The notes under the pieces were generated by a model. That model was given only the letters and a program-made list of their open reading frames with translations. It did not search any database and was not told the origin of the DNA. Of a DNA stretch of 64,000 nucleotides, positions 47,637 to 55,056 are shown in pieces. Positions within the stretch are counted from its first letter, which is position 1. Each line of letters starts with the position of its first letter. This DNA comes from Streptomyces uncialis. GTDB lineage: Bacteria; Actinomycetota; Actinomycetes; Streptomycetales; Streptomycetaceae. The stretch lies in the NCBI RefSeq assembly GCF_001905345.1, contig NZ_LFBV01000007.1:62001-126000 (forward strand). The letters are read 5' to 3'. The position numbers were made by a program, and so were the translations under genes.

Positions 47637-50500
47637 ACGGTGCTCCCTCGCAGTTCGACCAGATCGGCCAGTTCGGAGTCGGAGAGTTCGGTCAGCGCCG
47701 CCTCACCGGCGCCCAGGACCGCTTCCGCGAGTTCACGCTTGCGGTCGAGCATCTCCGCGATACGGTCCTCGATCGTTCCCTCAGCGATCAGCCGGTGCAC
47801 CTGCACGGGCTGAGTCTGACCGATGCGGTAGGCGCGGTCGGTGGCCTGTGCCTCGACGGCCGGGTTCCACCATCGGTCGTAGTGGACGACATGCTCCGCA
47901 CGGGTGAGGTTGAGCCCGGTACCCGCGGCCTTGAGCGACAACAGGAACACCGGGACCTCTCCGTCCTGGAAACGGTTCACCATGGCCTCACGTTCCGCGA
48001 CAGGCGTGCCGCCGTGCAGGAACTGCGTGGGCGTGCCGCGCTCGGCGAGATGCCGCTCGATGAGGCGCGCCATCTGCACGTACTGGGTGAACACCAGCAC
48101 GCTCGCCCCTTCCGAGAGGATCGTGGTCAGCAATTCGTCGAGCAGTTCCATCTTTCCCGAGCGGCCCGTGATCCTCGGCGCGTCCTCCTTGAGGAACTGC
48201 GCAGGGTGATTACAGATCTGCTTGAGCCCGGTCAGGAGTTTGACGATCATGCCGCGTCGGGCGATGCCCGCCGATTCCGAGATCGCCGCGAGCGTTTCGC
48301 GGACCACCGCCTCGTACAACCCCGCCTGCTCGGCGGTGAGCGACACCGCGCGGTCGGTCTCCGTCTTCGGCGGGAGCTCCGGAGCGATCCCCGGGTCGGA
48401 CTTCCGCCGCCGCAACAGGAACGGCCCGACCAGTTTGGCGAGCCGCTCCGCCGCCGCCGGGTCCCCGCCCGCCTCCACCGCGCGGGCGTAGCGGCTGCGG
48501 AAGTTCCCCAGCCGGCCGAGGAGCCCAGGTGTGGTCCAGTCGAGGATCGCCCACAGCTCGGACAGGTTGTTCTCGACCGGAGTACCGGTCAGAGCGACAC
48601 GCGCGCGCGTGTCGATCGTCCGGAGCTCCTTGGCCGTCGCCGAGTACGGGTTCTTGACGTGCTGTGCCTCGTCGGCGACCAGCAGGCCCCAGGGCACCGT
48701 GCCCAGCCGCCGGGCGTCCAGGCGCATCGTGCCGTACGTGGTGAGGACGAACTCACCGTCGCCCACACCGCCCAAGGAACGCTGTGAACCGTGATAGCGG
48801 CGTACCGCGGTACCGGGGGCGAACCTTTCGATCTCTCGTTGCCAGTTGCCCATCAGGGAGGTCGGGCACACCACCAGAGTGGGGCCGGTGGTCTCGGAGT
48901 CCTGCTGCCGGTGCAGATGCAGGGCGATCACCGTGATCGTCTTACCGAGGCCCATGTCGTCGGCCAGGCAGGCTCCCAGACCCAGTGACGTCATCCGGGC
49001 CAGCCAGGTCAGACCACGGGTCTGATAGTCGCGCAGCTGTGCCATGAGCGCCTTCGGCTGCTCGACGGGAGCCATGCCCTCCGGGTCGGAGAGTCTTTCC
49101 CGAAGGCTCCTCAGCCAGCCGGTGGCTTCCACCTCGACATGCCGCCCGTCCACCTCGGTGGAGCCTGTCAGAACGGCGCTGAGAGCGTCGACAGGGGTCA
49201 GCTTGCGGTCCTGATGTGCCCGCGCGCGTCGTGCCTGATCGGGGTCGATGAGCACCCATTGGTCGCGCAGACGGACCATGGGCCGCTTCGCCTCGGCCAG
49301 TTGGTCCAGCTCCGTGCGGCTCAACGGCCGGTCGCCGAGCGCGAATCTCCAGTTGAAGGCGAGCAGCGCATTGGCCGACAGGAACGACGGAGTGTCCGAC
49401 GAGGCCCTCGTGGGCCCCTTCTCGTTGTCGTCGTCGGGGCCGATGACGGCACGCGCCGTGAGCTTGTGGGCGAGCTCCTTGGGCCAGTGCACATCGACTC
49501 CGGCCGCCGCGAGCGCGTGGGCACCCCCACCGAGGAGGTCGGTGACCTCTTCGTCAGCCAACTCGATCATGTCCGGAACGCCCGCCGACAGCAGTGGGGC
49601 GAGCGAGGGCCACGCGCGCGTGGCCGTGCGCAGTGCCAGCAGTACGTCCATGCGGGCGCGAGGGCCGAAGCCCGCCGTGGCGGTGCCCGCGGCGGTCCAG
49701 ACCTCGGCCGCGTCGGCGATCTGTGCGGGGTCGCTCGCGCTGTGCACCTGGAGCACGGCGCGAAAGGAGAACGGAGTCGTACCGGGGTCCGCGGGGTCCA
49801 GCCCCGGCACCTCCACCCGCAGCGAGATCCGGACCCCGCTGTCATGGTGGGCCGTCACATCCGCGGCCCACTCGCGCTGCTCCGGCACATGCTGCGGCGC
49901 GGTCGACGCGAAGGCGGGAGAACCCGTCACCGCGCCCGCGGCGGGGGAGCGGGGCAGCGCGTCGGCGACGGCGTCGAGGAAGGCGCGGAGGAGATCCTCC
50001 GGCTCCGGCAGCCTGAGCCCGGGCCCGTCCTCCAGCGGAACGGCGTGGGCCGCCGGAGGCATCGCCGCCGCCAAATCCCGTACCCGCTGGGAGTCCTCGG
50101 GCCGCAGCGGCCCGAACCGCCAGGCGTCGTGATCGTCCTTCGTCAGCCCGGGCAGCAGCAAGCCACGGGCGGCGAACTGGAGGGCGAGCAGCGTCGCTGC
50201 CCCCCAGAACGCCGCGGTGGGATCGGCCCCGTCCACGGCACGTGCACGGGTGAGGACCGCCAGCGCGTCCCGGACCGGCAACGACAGCGCTGGTACGTCG
50301 ACCGTCGTCACGTCGGGCCCGTCGGGCACGACGACGGTCAGCCGCTCCATCTCGTCCGTGGGCATCACCGGCAGAGGGTCCCCGGACGGGCACCAGAAGG
50401 CGACGCGTCCGCTCCGCGGAGGGGACGCGGGGACGAATACCACGGAGCAACCGGCGAGATCGGTGATCACGAGCGGTGATGCCGGAGAAATGCTGTGCAC
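47633..50500 (-). CDS. SNF2-family DEAD/DEAH helicase
   Basis: This 955-residue ATP-dependent translocase starts at GTG 50500 (GAGGAG 12 nt upstream; TTG 50533 is an alternative). An N-terminal domain (WRFALGDRPLSRTELDQLAEAKRPMVRLRDQWVLID region) of the type found in bacterial SNF2 proteins precedes the motor. The motor shows RDYQTRGLTWLARM, Walker A LADDMGLGKTI, the DEAQ box VADEAQHVKNPYS, ALTGTPVENNLSELWAI, and the second RecA lobe with VFTQYVQMARLIERHL, SLKAAGTGLNLT and YRIGQTQPVQVHRLI. It probably remodels protein-DNA complexes. It is coupled to the SWIM gene through ATGA and diverges from the desaturase gene. Confidence 0.93.
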   Translation of the reverse strand: MHSISPASPLVITDLAGCSVVFVPASPPRSGRVAFWCPSGDPLPVMPTDEMERLTVVVPDGPDVTTVDVPALSLPVRDALAVLTRARAVDGADPTAAFWGAATLLALQFAARGLLLPGLTKDDHDAWRFGPLRPEDSQRVRDLAAAMPPAAHAVPLEDGPGLRLPEPEDLLRAFLDAVADALPRSPAAGAVTGSPAFASTAPQHVPEQREWAADVTAHHDSGVRISLRVEVPGLDPADPGTTPFSFRAVLQVHSASDPAQIADAAEVWTAAGTATAGFGPRARMDVLLALRTATRAWPSLAPLLSAGVPDMIELADEEVTDLLGGGAHALAAAGVDVHWPKELAHKLTARAVIGPDDDNEKGPTRASSDTPSFLSANALLAFNWRFALGDRPLSRTELDQLAEAKRPMVRLRDQWVLIDPDQARRARAHQDRKLTPVDALSAVLTGSTEVDGRHVEVEATGWLRSLRERLSDPEGMAPVEQPKALMAQLRDYQTRGLTWLARMTSLGLGACLADDMGLGKTITVIALHLHRQQDSETTGPTLVVCPTSLMGNWQREIERFAPGTAVRRYHGSQRSLGGVGDGEFVLTTYGTMRLDARRLGTVPWGLLVADEAQHVKNPYSATAKELRTIDTRARVALTGTPVENNLSELWAILDWTTPGLLGRLGNFRSRYARAVEAGGDPAAAERLAKLVGPFLLRRRKSDPGIAPELPPKTETDRAVSLTAEQAGLYEAVVRETLAAISESAGIARRGMIVKLLTGLKQICNHPAQFLKEDAPRITGRSGKMELLDELLTTILSEGASVLVFTQYVQMARLIERHLAERGTPTQFLHGGTPVAEREAMVNRFQDGEVPVFLLSLKAAGTGLNLTRAEHVVHYDRWWNPAVEAQATDRAYRIGQTQPVQVHRLIAEGTIEDRIAEMLDRKRELAEAVLGAGEAALTELSDSELADLVELRGSTV

Positions 50501-50741
50501 TGAGACGGCACGCTCCTCAAGTTTGACTAGCAAGCAAGCGGCCGATTATATACACCGACCACCTCCTTGTGGGGTGCTTGATACGTGACCCGGCTCACAT
50601 TGTGCGCCAGGGGGTGGAGCCAGCCCCCCTCTGTCCGGGCGGGAACACCCCAGCAGGGAACGGGTGGTGGCCGCATGGTCACCCAGGGGCGCGAAACCGT
50701 ACGTTTCACCAGGTCAGCCCCTTTCGTAGACCGGAGACCCC

Positions 50742-51797
50742 ATGCCCGAGGCCGTCGCACCCGTCGTGGAACCACAGGTGGGCGCAGCAGGCAAACAGCC
50801 CCCTGGCAGCGAGTTCACCCCCCTGCTCCGCACCGTACGGACACAAGGGCTGCTCGACCGCCGCACAGGGTGGTACTCCCTGGGTATCGGGGTCAACGCC
50901 TTGCTGCTCGCCTCGGTGGTCACCGCCTTGGTGGCCATCGGCGACTCCTGGTGGGCACTGTCGCTCGCTCCCGTCCTCGCGGTCCTGTCCGCCCGTACGG
51001 CGTTCATCGGTCATGACGCCGGACATGGGCAGATCACCGCGGACAAGAGGACCAGCCGGGTCATCGGCCTCGTCCACGGGAACCTCCTGCTGGGGATGAG
51101 CTATGCCTGGTGGAACGACAAGCACAACCGTCACCACGCCAACCCGAACCACATAGACAAAGATCCCGACGTACTGGCGGACGTGCTGGTCTTCACCAGC
51201 GCCCAGGCGAAGGGACGTGCCGGATTCCGCCGCTGGCTCACCCGCCACCAGGCATGGCTGTTCTTCCCGTTGACCCTGCTGGAAGGGGTGGCCCTGAAGA
51301 TCTCCGGATTTCGGGACCTGCGCCGCCAGAGCCCTCGGGAACGCGCCGTCGAAGGCGTCCTGCTCGCCGCCCATGTGGTCGGGTACGCAGCCCTGCTCCT
51401 CGGCGCCATGCCTGTCGGCCGGGCGCTCGCCTTCGCCGCGATCCACCAAGCTCTCTTCGGACTGCACCTGGGGATGGCCTTCGCGCCCAACCACAAGGGA
51501 ATGGACATGCCCGACCCCGACGGTGAGCGCTGGGGCCATCTACGTCGCCAGGTGCTGACCTCGCGCAACGTCAAGGGCGGCCCGCTCACCGACTGGTTCC
51601 TCGGCGGGCTCAATTACCAGATCGAGCACCACCTCTTCCCCAGCATGCCTCGCCCGCACCTGCGGCTCGCCCGGCCGCTCGTCCGACAGCACTGCGGTCA
51701 GCTGGGTATCCCGTACATGGAGACCGGCCTCATCGATTCCTACCGGCAAGCCTTGCGTCATATGCACGAGGTCGGCGAGCCTCTCCGGGCCGACTAG
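50742..51797 (+). CDS. Membrane fatty acid desaturase
   Basis: This 351-residue integral membrane enzyme introduces double bonds into acyl chains. ATG 50742 has GGAGA 5 nt upstream. The three histidine boxes of the membrane diiron desaturase family are intact: HDAGH (near 90), HNRHHANP (near 127) and QIEHHLFP (near 292). Hydrophobic pairs (LGIGVNALLLASVVTALVAIG, WWALSLAPVLAVL, WLFFPLTLLEGVAL, VGYAALLLGAMPV) give about four membrane spans. It is monocistronic as far as can be seen. It needs an electron donor not encoded nearby. Confidence 0.93.
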   Translation: MPEAVAPVVEPQVGAAGKQPPGSEFTPLLRTVRTQGLLDRRTGWYSLGIGVNALLLASVVTALVAIGDSWWALSLAPVLAVLSARTAFIGHDAGHGQITADKRTSRVIGLVHGNLLLGMSYAWWNDKHNRHHANPNHIDKDPDVLADVLVFTSAQAKGRAGFRRWLTRHQAWLFFPLTLLEGVALKISGFRDLRRQSPRERAVEGVLLAAHVVGYAALLLGAMPVGRALAFAAIHQALFGLHLGMAFAPNHKGMDMPDPDGERWGHLRRQVLTSRNVKGGPLTDWFLGGLNYQIEHHLFPSMPRPHLRLARPLVRQHCGQLGIPYMETGLIDSYRQALRHMHEVGEPLRAD

Positions 51798-51976
51798 GGA
51801 GCCGCGCCACCGGTCCACCGGACGGTCCGATCCTTCACCGCATCGTGGTGGTCGGGAGTCGACGGGCCTTGGGGATCACATCAGGGTCGGATCAGGGTCG
51901 TCTGCCGGAACTGTACGGGCGACCAGGCCGTTCCTCTTTTCAGAGAGCGGCAACCGCCGCGGAGGAGGCGACACAG

Positions 51977-52159
51977 ATGTCGAACAACGCGAAGATCGCC
52001 GCTGGAGGTGTGGCGGCCGGGCTCATCCTGTTGATCTGGCTGCCCTGGTGGGCCGCACTCTTGATCGTGCTCGGGGTTCCCGCCGTGGCCTACCTCGCAC
52101 TGGACCCCTCGCAGCGCCGTCGGCTGCGCCGGATCAACCGGAAGGAACTGGGACGCTGA
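51977..52159 (+). CDS. Small membrane protein with basic tail
   Basis: This 60-residue protein starts at ATG 51977 with a strong GGAGGAGG 8 nt upstream. Two short hydrophobic segments (AAGGVAAGLILLIWLPWW, ALLIVLGVPAVAYLAL) are followed by an Arg-rich cytoplasmic tail (SQRRRLRRINRKELGR). The family is unknown to me. The strong ribosome binding site and clean membrane pattern support a real gene. Confidence 0.75.
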   Translation: MSNNAKIAAGGVAAGLILLIWLPWWAALLIVLGVPAVAYLALDPSQRRRLRRINRKELGR

Positions 52160-52291
52160 CGCGGCGGGACACTCCCGCCCGGCCATGAACCCGCCATGGG
52201 TCACACCGAAGCGGCGCTGCTCCGCACCGCTGTCGTGTCGTGGCCCACATCGCGCCCATGCGGCTCGGAAGGCGCGAGCCCCTCAGCCGCT

Positions 52292-52326
52292 CGTGGGCCT
52301 GCCATTCCCCCCCCGGCAGGCCCACG
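52292..52326. terminator. Perfect 12-bp stem between convergent genes
   Basis: CGTGGGCCTGCC (52292-52303) pairs with GGCAGGCCCACG (52315-52326) around an 11-nt C-rich loop. It lies between the small membrane protein gene (+) and the conserved hypothetical gene ending at 52395 (-). Confidence 0.7.
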
Positions 52327-52394
52327 CACATGTCACGGGGACGAGGATGCCTTCACTGCCCGCGCACGAGCTCACGTCCTCGCACCCGCGAGCA

Positions 52395-52700
52395 TCACGC
52401 GGAGGGCAGACCGAGCAGGGCCCGCGCCACCGTGCGGGGTGACTCATCGCGCTCCCTGGCGAGAGCGATCACCGCACGGCAGGCAAGTTCGCTCACCCCG
52501 AAGGACAGCGCCTCGGGGGACACCCAGCCCCGTGCCTCGTCGGCGCTCTCCTGGTCGTTGTCGGCGCTCGCGGCCACATAGACCGCCGCGGCCTCGAAGA
52601 GGTTCGGCGGCTTCCTCGCCGGACGGACGGGTTCCGCGGGACCGGGCCGGGCCGATCTCGCACCGACCCTGGTGAAGAGCTTGCGGATGCTGCCGAACAT
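52395..52700 (-). CDS. Conserved small actinomycete protein of unknown function
   Basis: This 101-residue protein starts at ATG 52700 with GAGAGG upstream. After a basic N-terminus (MFGSIRKLFTRV) it has a helical body (LFEAAAVYVAASADNDQESA, then SPEALSFGVSELACRAVIAL, then SPRTVARALLGLPSA). The alternating helices look like a small helical bundle. No catalytic residues are evident. It follows another small - strand gene by 12 bp and may be co-transcribed with it. Confidence 0.65.
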   Translation of the reverse strand: MFGSIRKLFTRVGARSARPGPAEPVRPARKPPNLFEAAAVYVAASADNDQESADEARGWVSPEALSFGVSELACRAVIALARERDESPRTVARALLGLPSA

Positions 52701-52712
52701 GCAGGCCACCTC

Positions 52713-52907
52713 TCAGCGGTGTGGTCGCAACCGGTCGTCGTCCGTCCTGAAGGTCAACATAGGGTTGAAACGACGCACGCAGAAGAGGGCATCCAGCGGG
52801 CCCCCGCCGGACACCCACCTCCGGCGCACCGCCAGCGCGAGGAAGCGGTAGTCCTCGTCGGTGTACGAGGCAACTCCCCAATCGGCTGCTGTCGGCAACG
52901 GCCGCAT
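52713..52907 (-). CDS. Possible small hypothetical protein
   Basis: A 64-residue frame from ATG 52907 contains YTDEDYRFLALAVRRRW and FCVRRFNPMLTFRTDDD. Third-position GC is high in the middle, as in real genes here, but there is no clear ribosome binding site and I know no family. Confidence 0.4.
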   Translation of the reverse strand: MRPLPTAADWGVASYTDEDYRFLALAVRRRWVSGGGPLDALFCVRRFNPMLTFRTDDDRLRPHR

Positions 52908-52952
52908 GGCGACGCAGAGACGCGGCATGCGCAAGGGCGCAGCGTGCGGCGG

Positions 52953-53381
52953 CTATTCGGCGACCGCGTCGTAGGCGACCACCTTGTCGACATGGACGCG
53001 GACCACGAGTTCGCCGGGAACACCGTTACGTGTCGCGAACTCCTCCGCCCGCTCCTCACCCATGTACCGGGCACCGATACGGCCGGCCCAGGTGCGTACC
53101 TCGTCCAGATCCTCGGACAGCTCCGCGCGCCCCTGGAGCAGGACGAAGGCGAAGGGGGGCCGATCGTCGTCCACGCACAGCGCCAGACGCTGGTCCCTGG
53201 CCAGGTTTCGCCCCTTGACAGTCTCCTTCCCTGTGTTGAACACCAGCTCGTCACCGTCCAGGACGAACCAGATCGGTGCGATGTGAGGGCTTCCGTCGGC
53301 CCGAACAGTCGAAAGCTTCGCGGTGCGGGTGCCCTGCGAAACGAAGGCTCTCCACTGTTCGTCGGTCATCTTCTGTGCCAT
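52953..53381 (-). CDS. Pyridoxamine 5'-phosphate oxidase-fold protein, probably F420- or flavin-dependent
   Basis: This 142-residue protein starts at ATG 53381 with AGGATGGGG upstream. Its split-barrel pattern reads TRTAKLSTVRADGSPHIAPIWFVLDG, then ELVFNTGKETVKGRNL, then RLALCVDDDRPPFAFVLLQG, then WAGRIGARYMGEERAEEF. This is the short PPOX form typical of actinomycete F420/FMN-dependent reductases. Substrate is unknown. It is divergent from the roadblock protein gene with about 110 bp between starts. Confidence 0.85.
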   Translation of the reverse strand: MAQKMTDEQWRAFVSQGTRTAKLSTVRADGSPHIAPIWFVLDGDELVFNTGKETVKGRNLARDQRLALCVDDDRPPFAFVLLQGRAELSEDLDEVRTWAGRIGARYMGEERAEEFATRNGVPGELVVRVHVDKVVAYDAVAE

Positions 53382-53490
53382 GTCCCCATCCTGCTTGCCG
53401 AGGGGCCATAGGTGGTGAAGGCTTGCGGGACGAAGCCTCCGGTAGGTGGGAGGGAACGCTGGGGGCGATGGGGATCGGGGAGAGCGGGAG

Positions 53491-53904
53491 ATGGCGCAGA
53501 AAACGGGGTTGGGCTGGCTGCTGGACGACTTGACCGAACGGGTCGAGTACGTGCGGCATGCGCTGGTCCTTTCCAACGACGGACTGGTCACCGGGGCGAG
53601 CAGCGCGTTGGCTCGCGAGGACGCGGAGCATCTGGCCGCGGTGGCATCGGGACTGCACAGCCTGGCCAAGGGGTCGGGCCGTCACTTCGGGGCCGGACAG
53701 GTACGCCAGACGATGATCGAGTTCGATGACGCGGTGATGTTCGTGACCGCGGCCGGGGAGGGGAGTTGCCTCTGCGTGCTCAGCACCGCCGAGGCCGATA
53801 TCGGTCAGGTCGCCTATGAGATGACGCTGCTCGTGAATCGCGTCGGTGAGCATCTCGGCGTGGACGCCAGGCACCCGGACCGAACGGCGATCATCGACGG
53901 CTGA
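53491..53904 (+). CDS. Roadblock/LC7-domain protein
   Basis: This 137-residue protein starts at ATG 53491 with GGGGAGAG upstream. The Roadblock/LC7 fold is clear: LGWLLDDLTERVEYVRHALVLSNDGLVTGAS, then EDAEHLAAVASGLHSLA, then MIEFDDAVMFVTAAGEGSCLCVLS and VAYEMTLLVNRVGEHLG. These are CvnB-like GTPase-regulator proteins. In streptomycetes they usually sit in a conservon with a sensor kinase, a CvnC-like protein and a small GTPase. None of those partners is adjacent here, so this is a solitary member. Confidence 0.88.
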   Translation: MAQKTGLGWLLDDLTERVEYVRHALVLSNDGLVTGASSALAREDAEHLAAVASGLHSLAKGSGRHFGAGQVRQTMIEFDDAVMFVTAAGEGSCLCVLSTAEADIGQVAYEMTLLVNRVGEHLGVDARHPDRTAIIDG

Positions 53905-54034
53905 GTGGAGCGCAGCGCCCTGGCCTGGTCTTTTCCTGCTTCCATCAGAGTTATCCACAGGCTCAGCGGGACATCGCTGTTCCGGGCTACGGTTTTCCCG
54001 AGAGATCGACACCACTTCACGGGGGAAGACCGAC

Positions 54035-54979
54035 ATGTCGAACAACAGCATCATGCCCGCACCCGACCGAACGTTCGGACGATTCGATGCGGTTCTCGTT
54101 GCGCCACCCGTCGGGCCGGGGGAGGAGCGGCCCGCTCCACCGACCCTCGCCCCGACCCGGGCAGCGAGGGAACTCGGACTCAAGCGCGTCGAGTTCGAGC
54201 TCGCCGTCCAGCTCGGACGTATCCGCACGACCCCGGGGGCCAGGCCCGGGGAGCGCCGGGTCACCCGCGCGGAAGTCGACCGGGTCCGCGCCCAGGACGG
54301 CTTCCCCGACGCCCTACGGGAGCGGGTGAGGACGGTGGGTACCTCGGAGGGCGCGAACCTTCTGGGGATCACCACGGCCCGCTTCACCAAACTGGCCAGG
54401 CTGGGCCGGATCACACCGGCGCTCTACTACCGCAACCGCTACCGCGCCACCGTCTGGCTCTACCTCGCCGAGGATCTCCGGGAGTTCAAGGCCCGACCTG
54501 AGAACCGTGAGCTGCTGACCGGTCGGACGCCCGCCCCGCTCAAGGAACGACTCGACCGAGGCATGGACGTCCGGGCCCGCAACTGGCGCGGTCGCTATCA
54601 CGGAAGGCTGCTGAGGACCGCCGACGGCCCTTGGCAGAGCGCCGCGGCCACAGCCTCCTTCCTCGACGACGAACGAATCGCCCATGTGATCGCGGACGCC
54701 GACGAGCGGGTACACCTCGACGCCCTACGGCCCAGGCGACCCGTCCACAGCGGCTCCGGCACCCAGTCGCCCGCCCTGGTACCCGACCTGATGAAGGCCG
54801 CCGACGAGGACGAGATCCGCTGGTACCAGACGCATCTCGCGCTCTGTGTCGCTTACGCCCGTGACCGGGTGCCCATCAGCCCGATCCCGCCGGCCCGACC
54901 CCGGGCCTCTCTTCCCCGTCACCCGAAACCCGTGCGGCACCGCAGGCTCCTCGCCCGACTGCTGCGCGGCCGGGGCTGA
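54035..54979 (+). CDS. DUF6397-like protein
   Basis: This 314-residue cytoplasmic protein starts at ATG 54035 with GGGGGAAG upstream. The pattern TRAARELGLKRVEFELAVQL, then RRVTRAEVDRVRAQDGFP, then RTVGTSEGANLLGITTARFTKLARLG and YYRNRYRATVWLYLAEDLREF resembles the actinomycete DUF6397 family. It contains two predicted HTH-like segments near residues 50-75 and 105-130. Role is unknown; DNA binding is possible. The C-terminal 60 residues are Arg/Pro-rich. It is convergent with the helicase gene downstream. Confidence 0.75.
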   Translation: MSNNSIMPAPDRTFGRFDAVLVAPPVGPGEERPAPPTLAPTRAARELGLKRVEFELAVQLGRIRTTPGARPGERRVTRAEVDRVRAQDGFPDALRERVRTVGTSEGANLLGITTARFTKLARLGRITPALYYRNRYRATVWLYLAEDLREFKARPENRELLTGRTPAPLKERLDRGMDVRARNWRGRYHGRLLRTADGPWQSAAATASFLDDERIAHVIADADERVHLDALRPRRPVHSGSGTQSPALVPDLMKAADEDEIRWYQTHLALCVAYARDRVPISPIPPARPRASLPRHPKPVRHRRLLARLLRGRG

Positions 54980-55056
54980 TCGGCCGACCGGCCCCGTACC
55001 GAGCTCAACGCGATCCCACCCTCAGGAAGGAGCGACCTGACATGCCCTCAGCGGTC

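Noticed and set aside
53951..53959. A perfect DnaA-box match (TTATCCACA)
   Set aside because: It is a single copy with no cluster of boxes and no dnaA/dnaN genes, so no origin is called.
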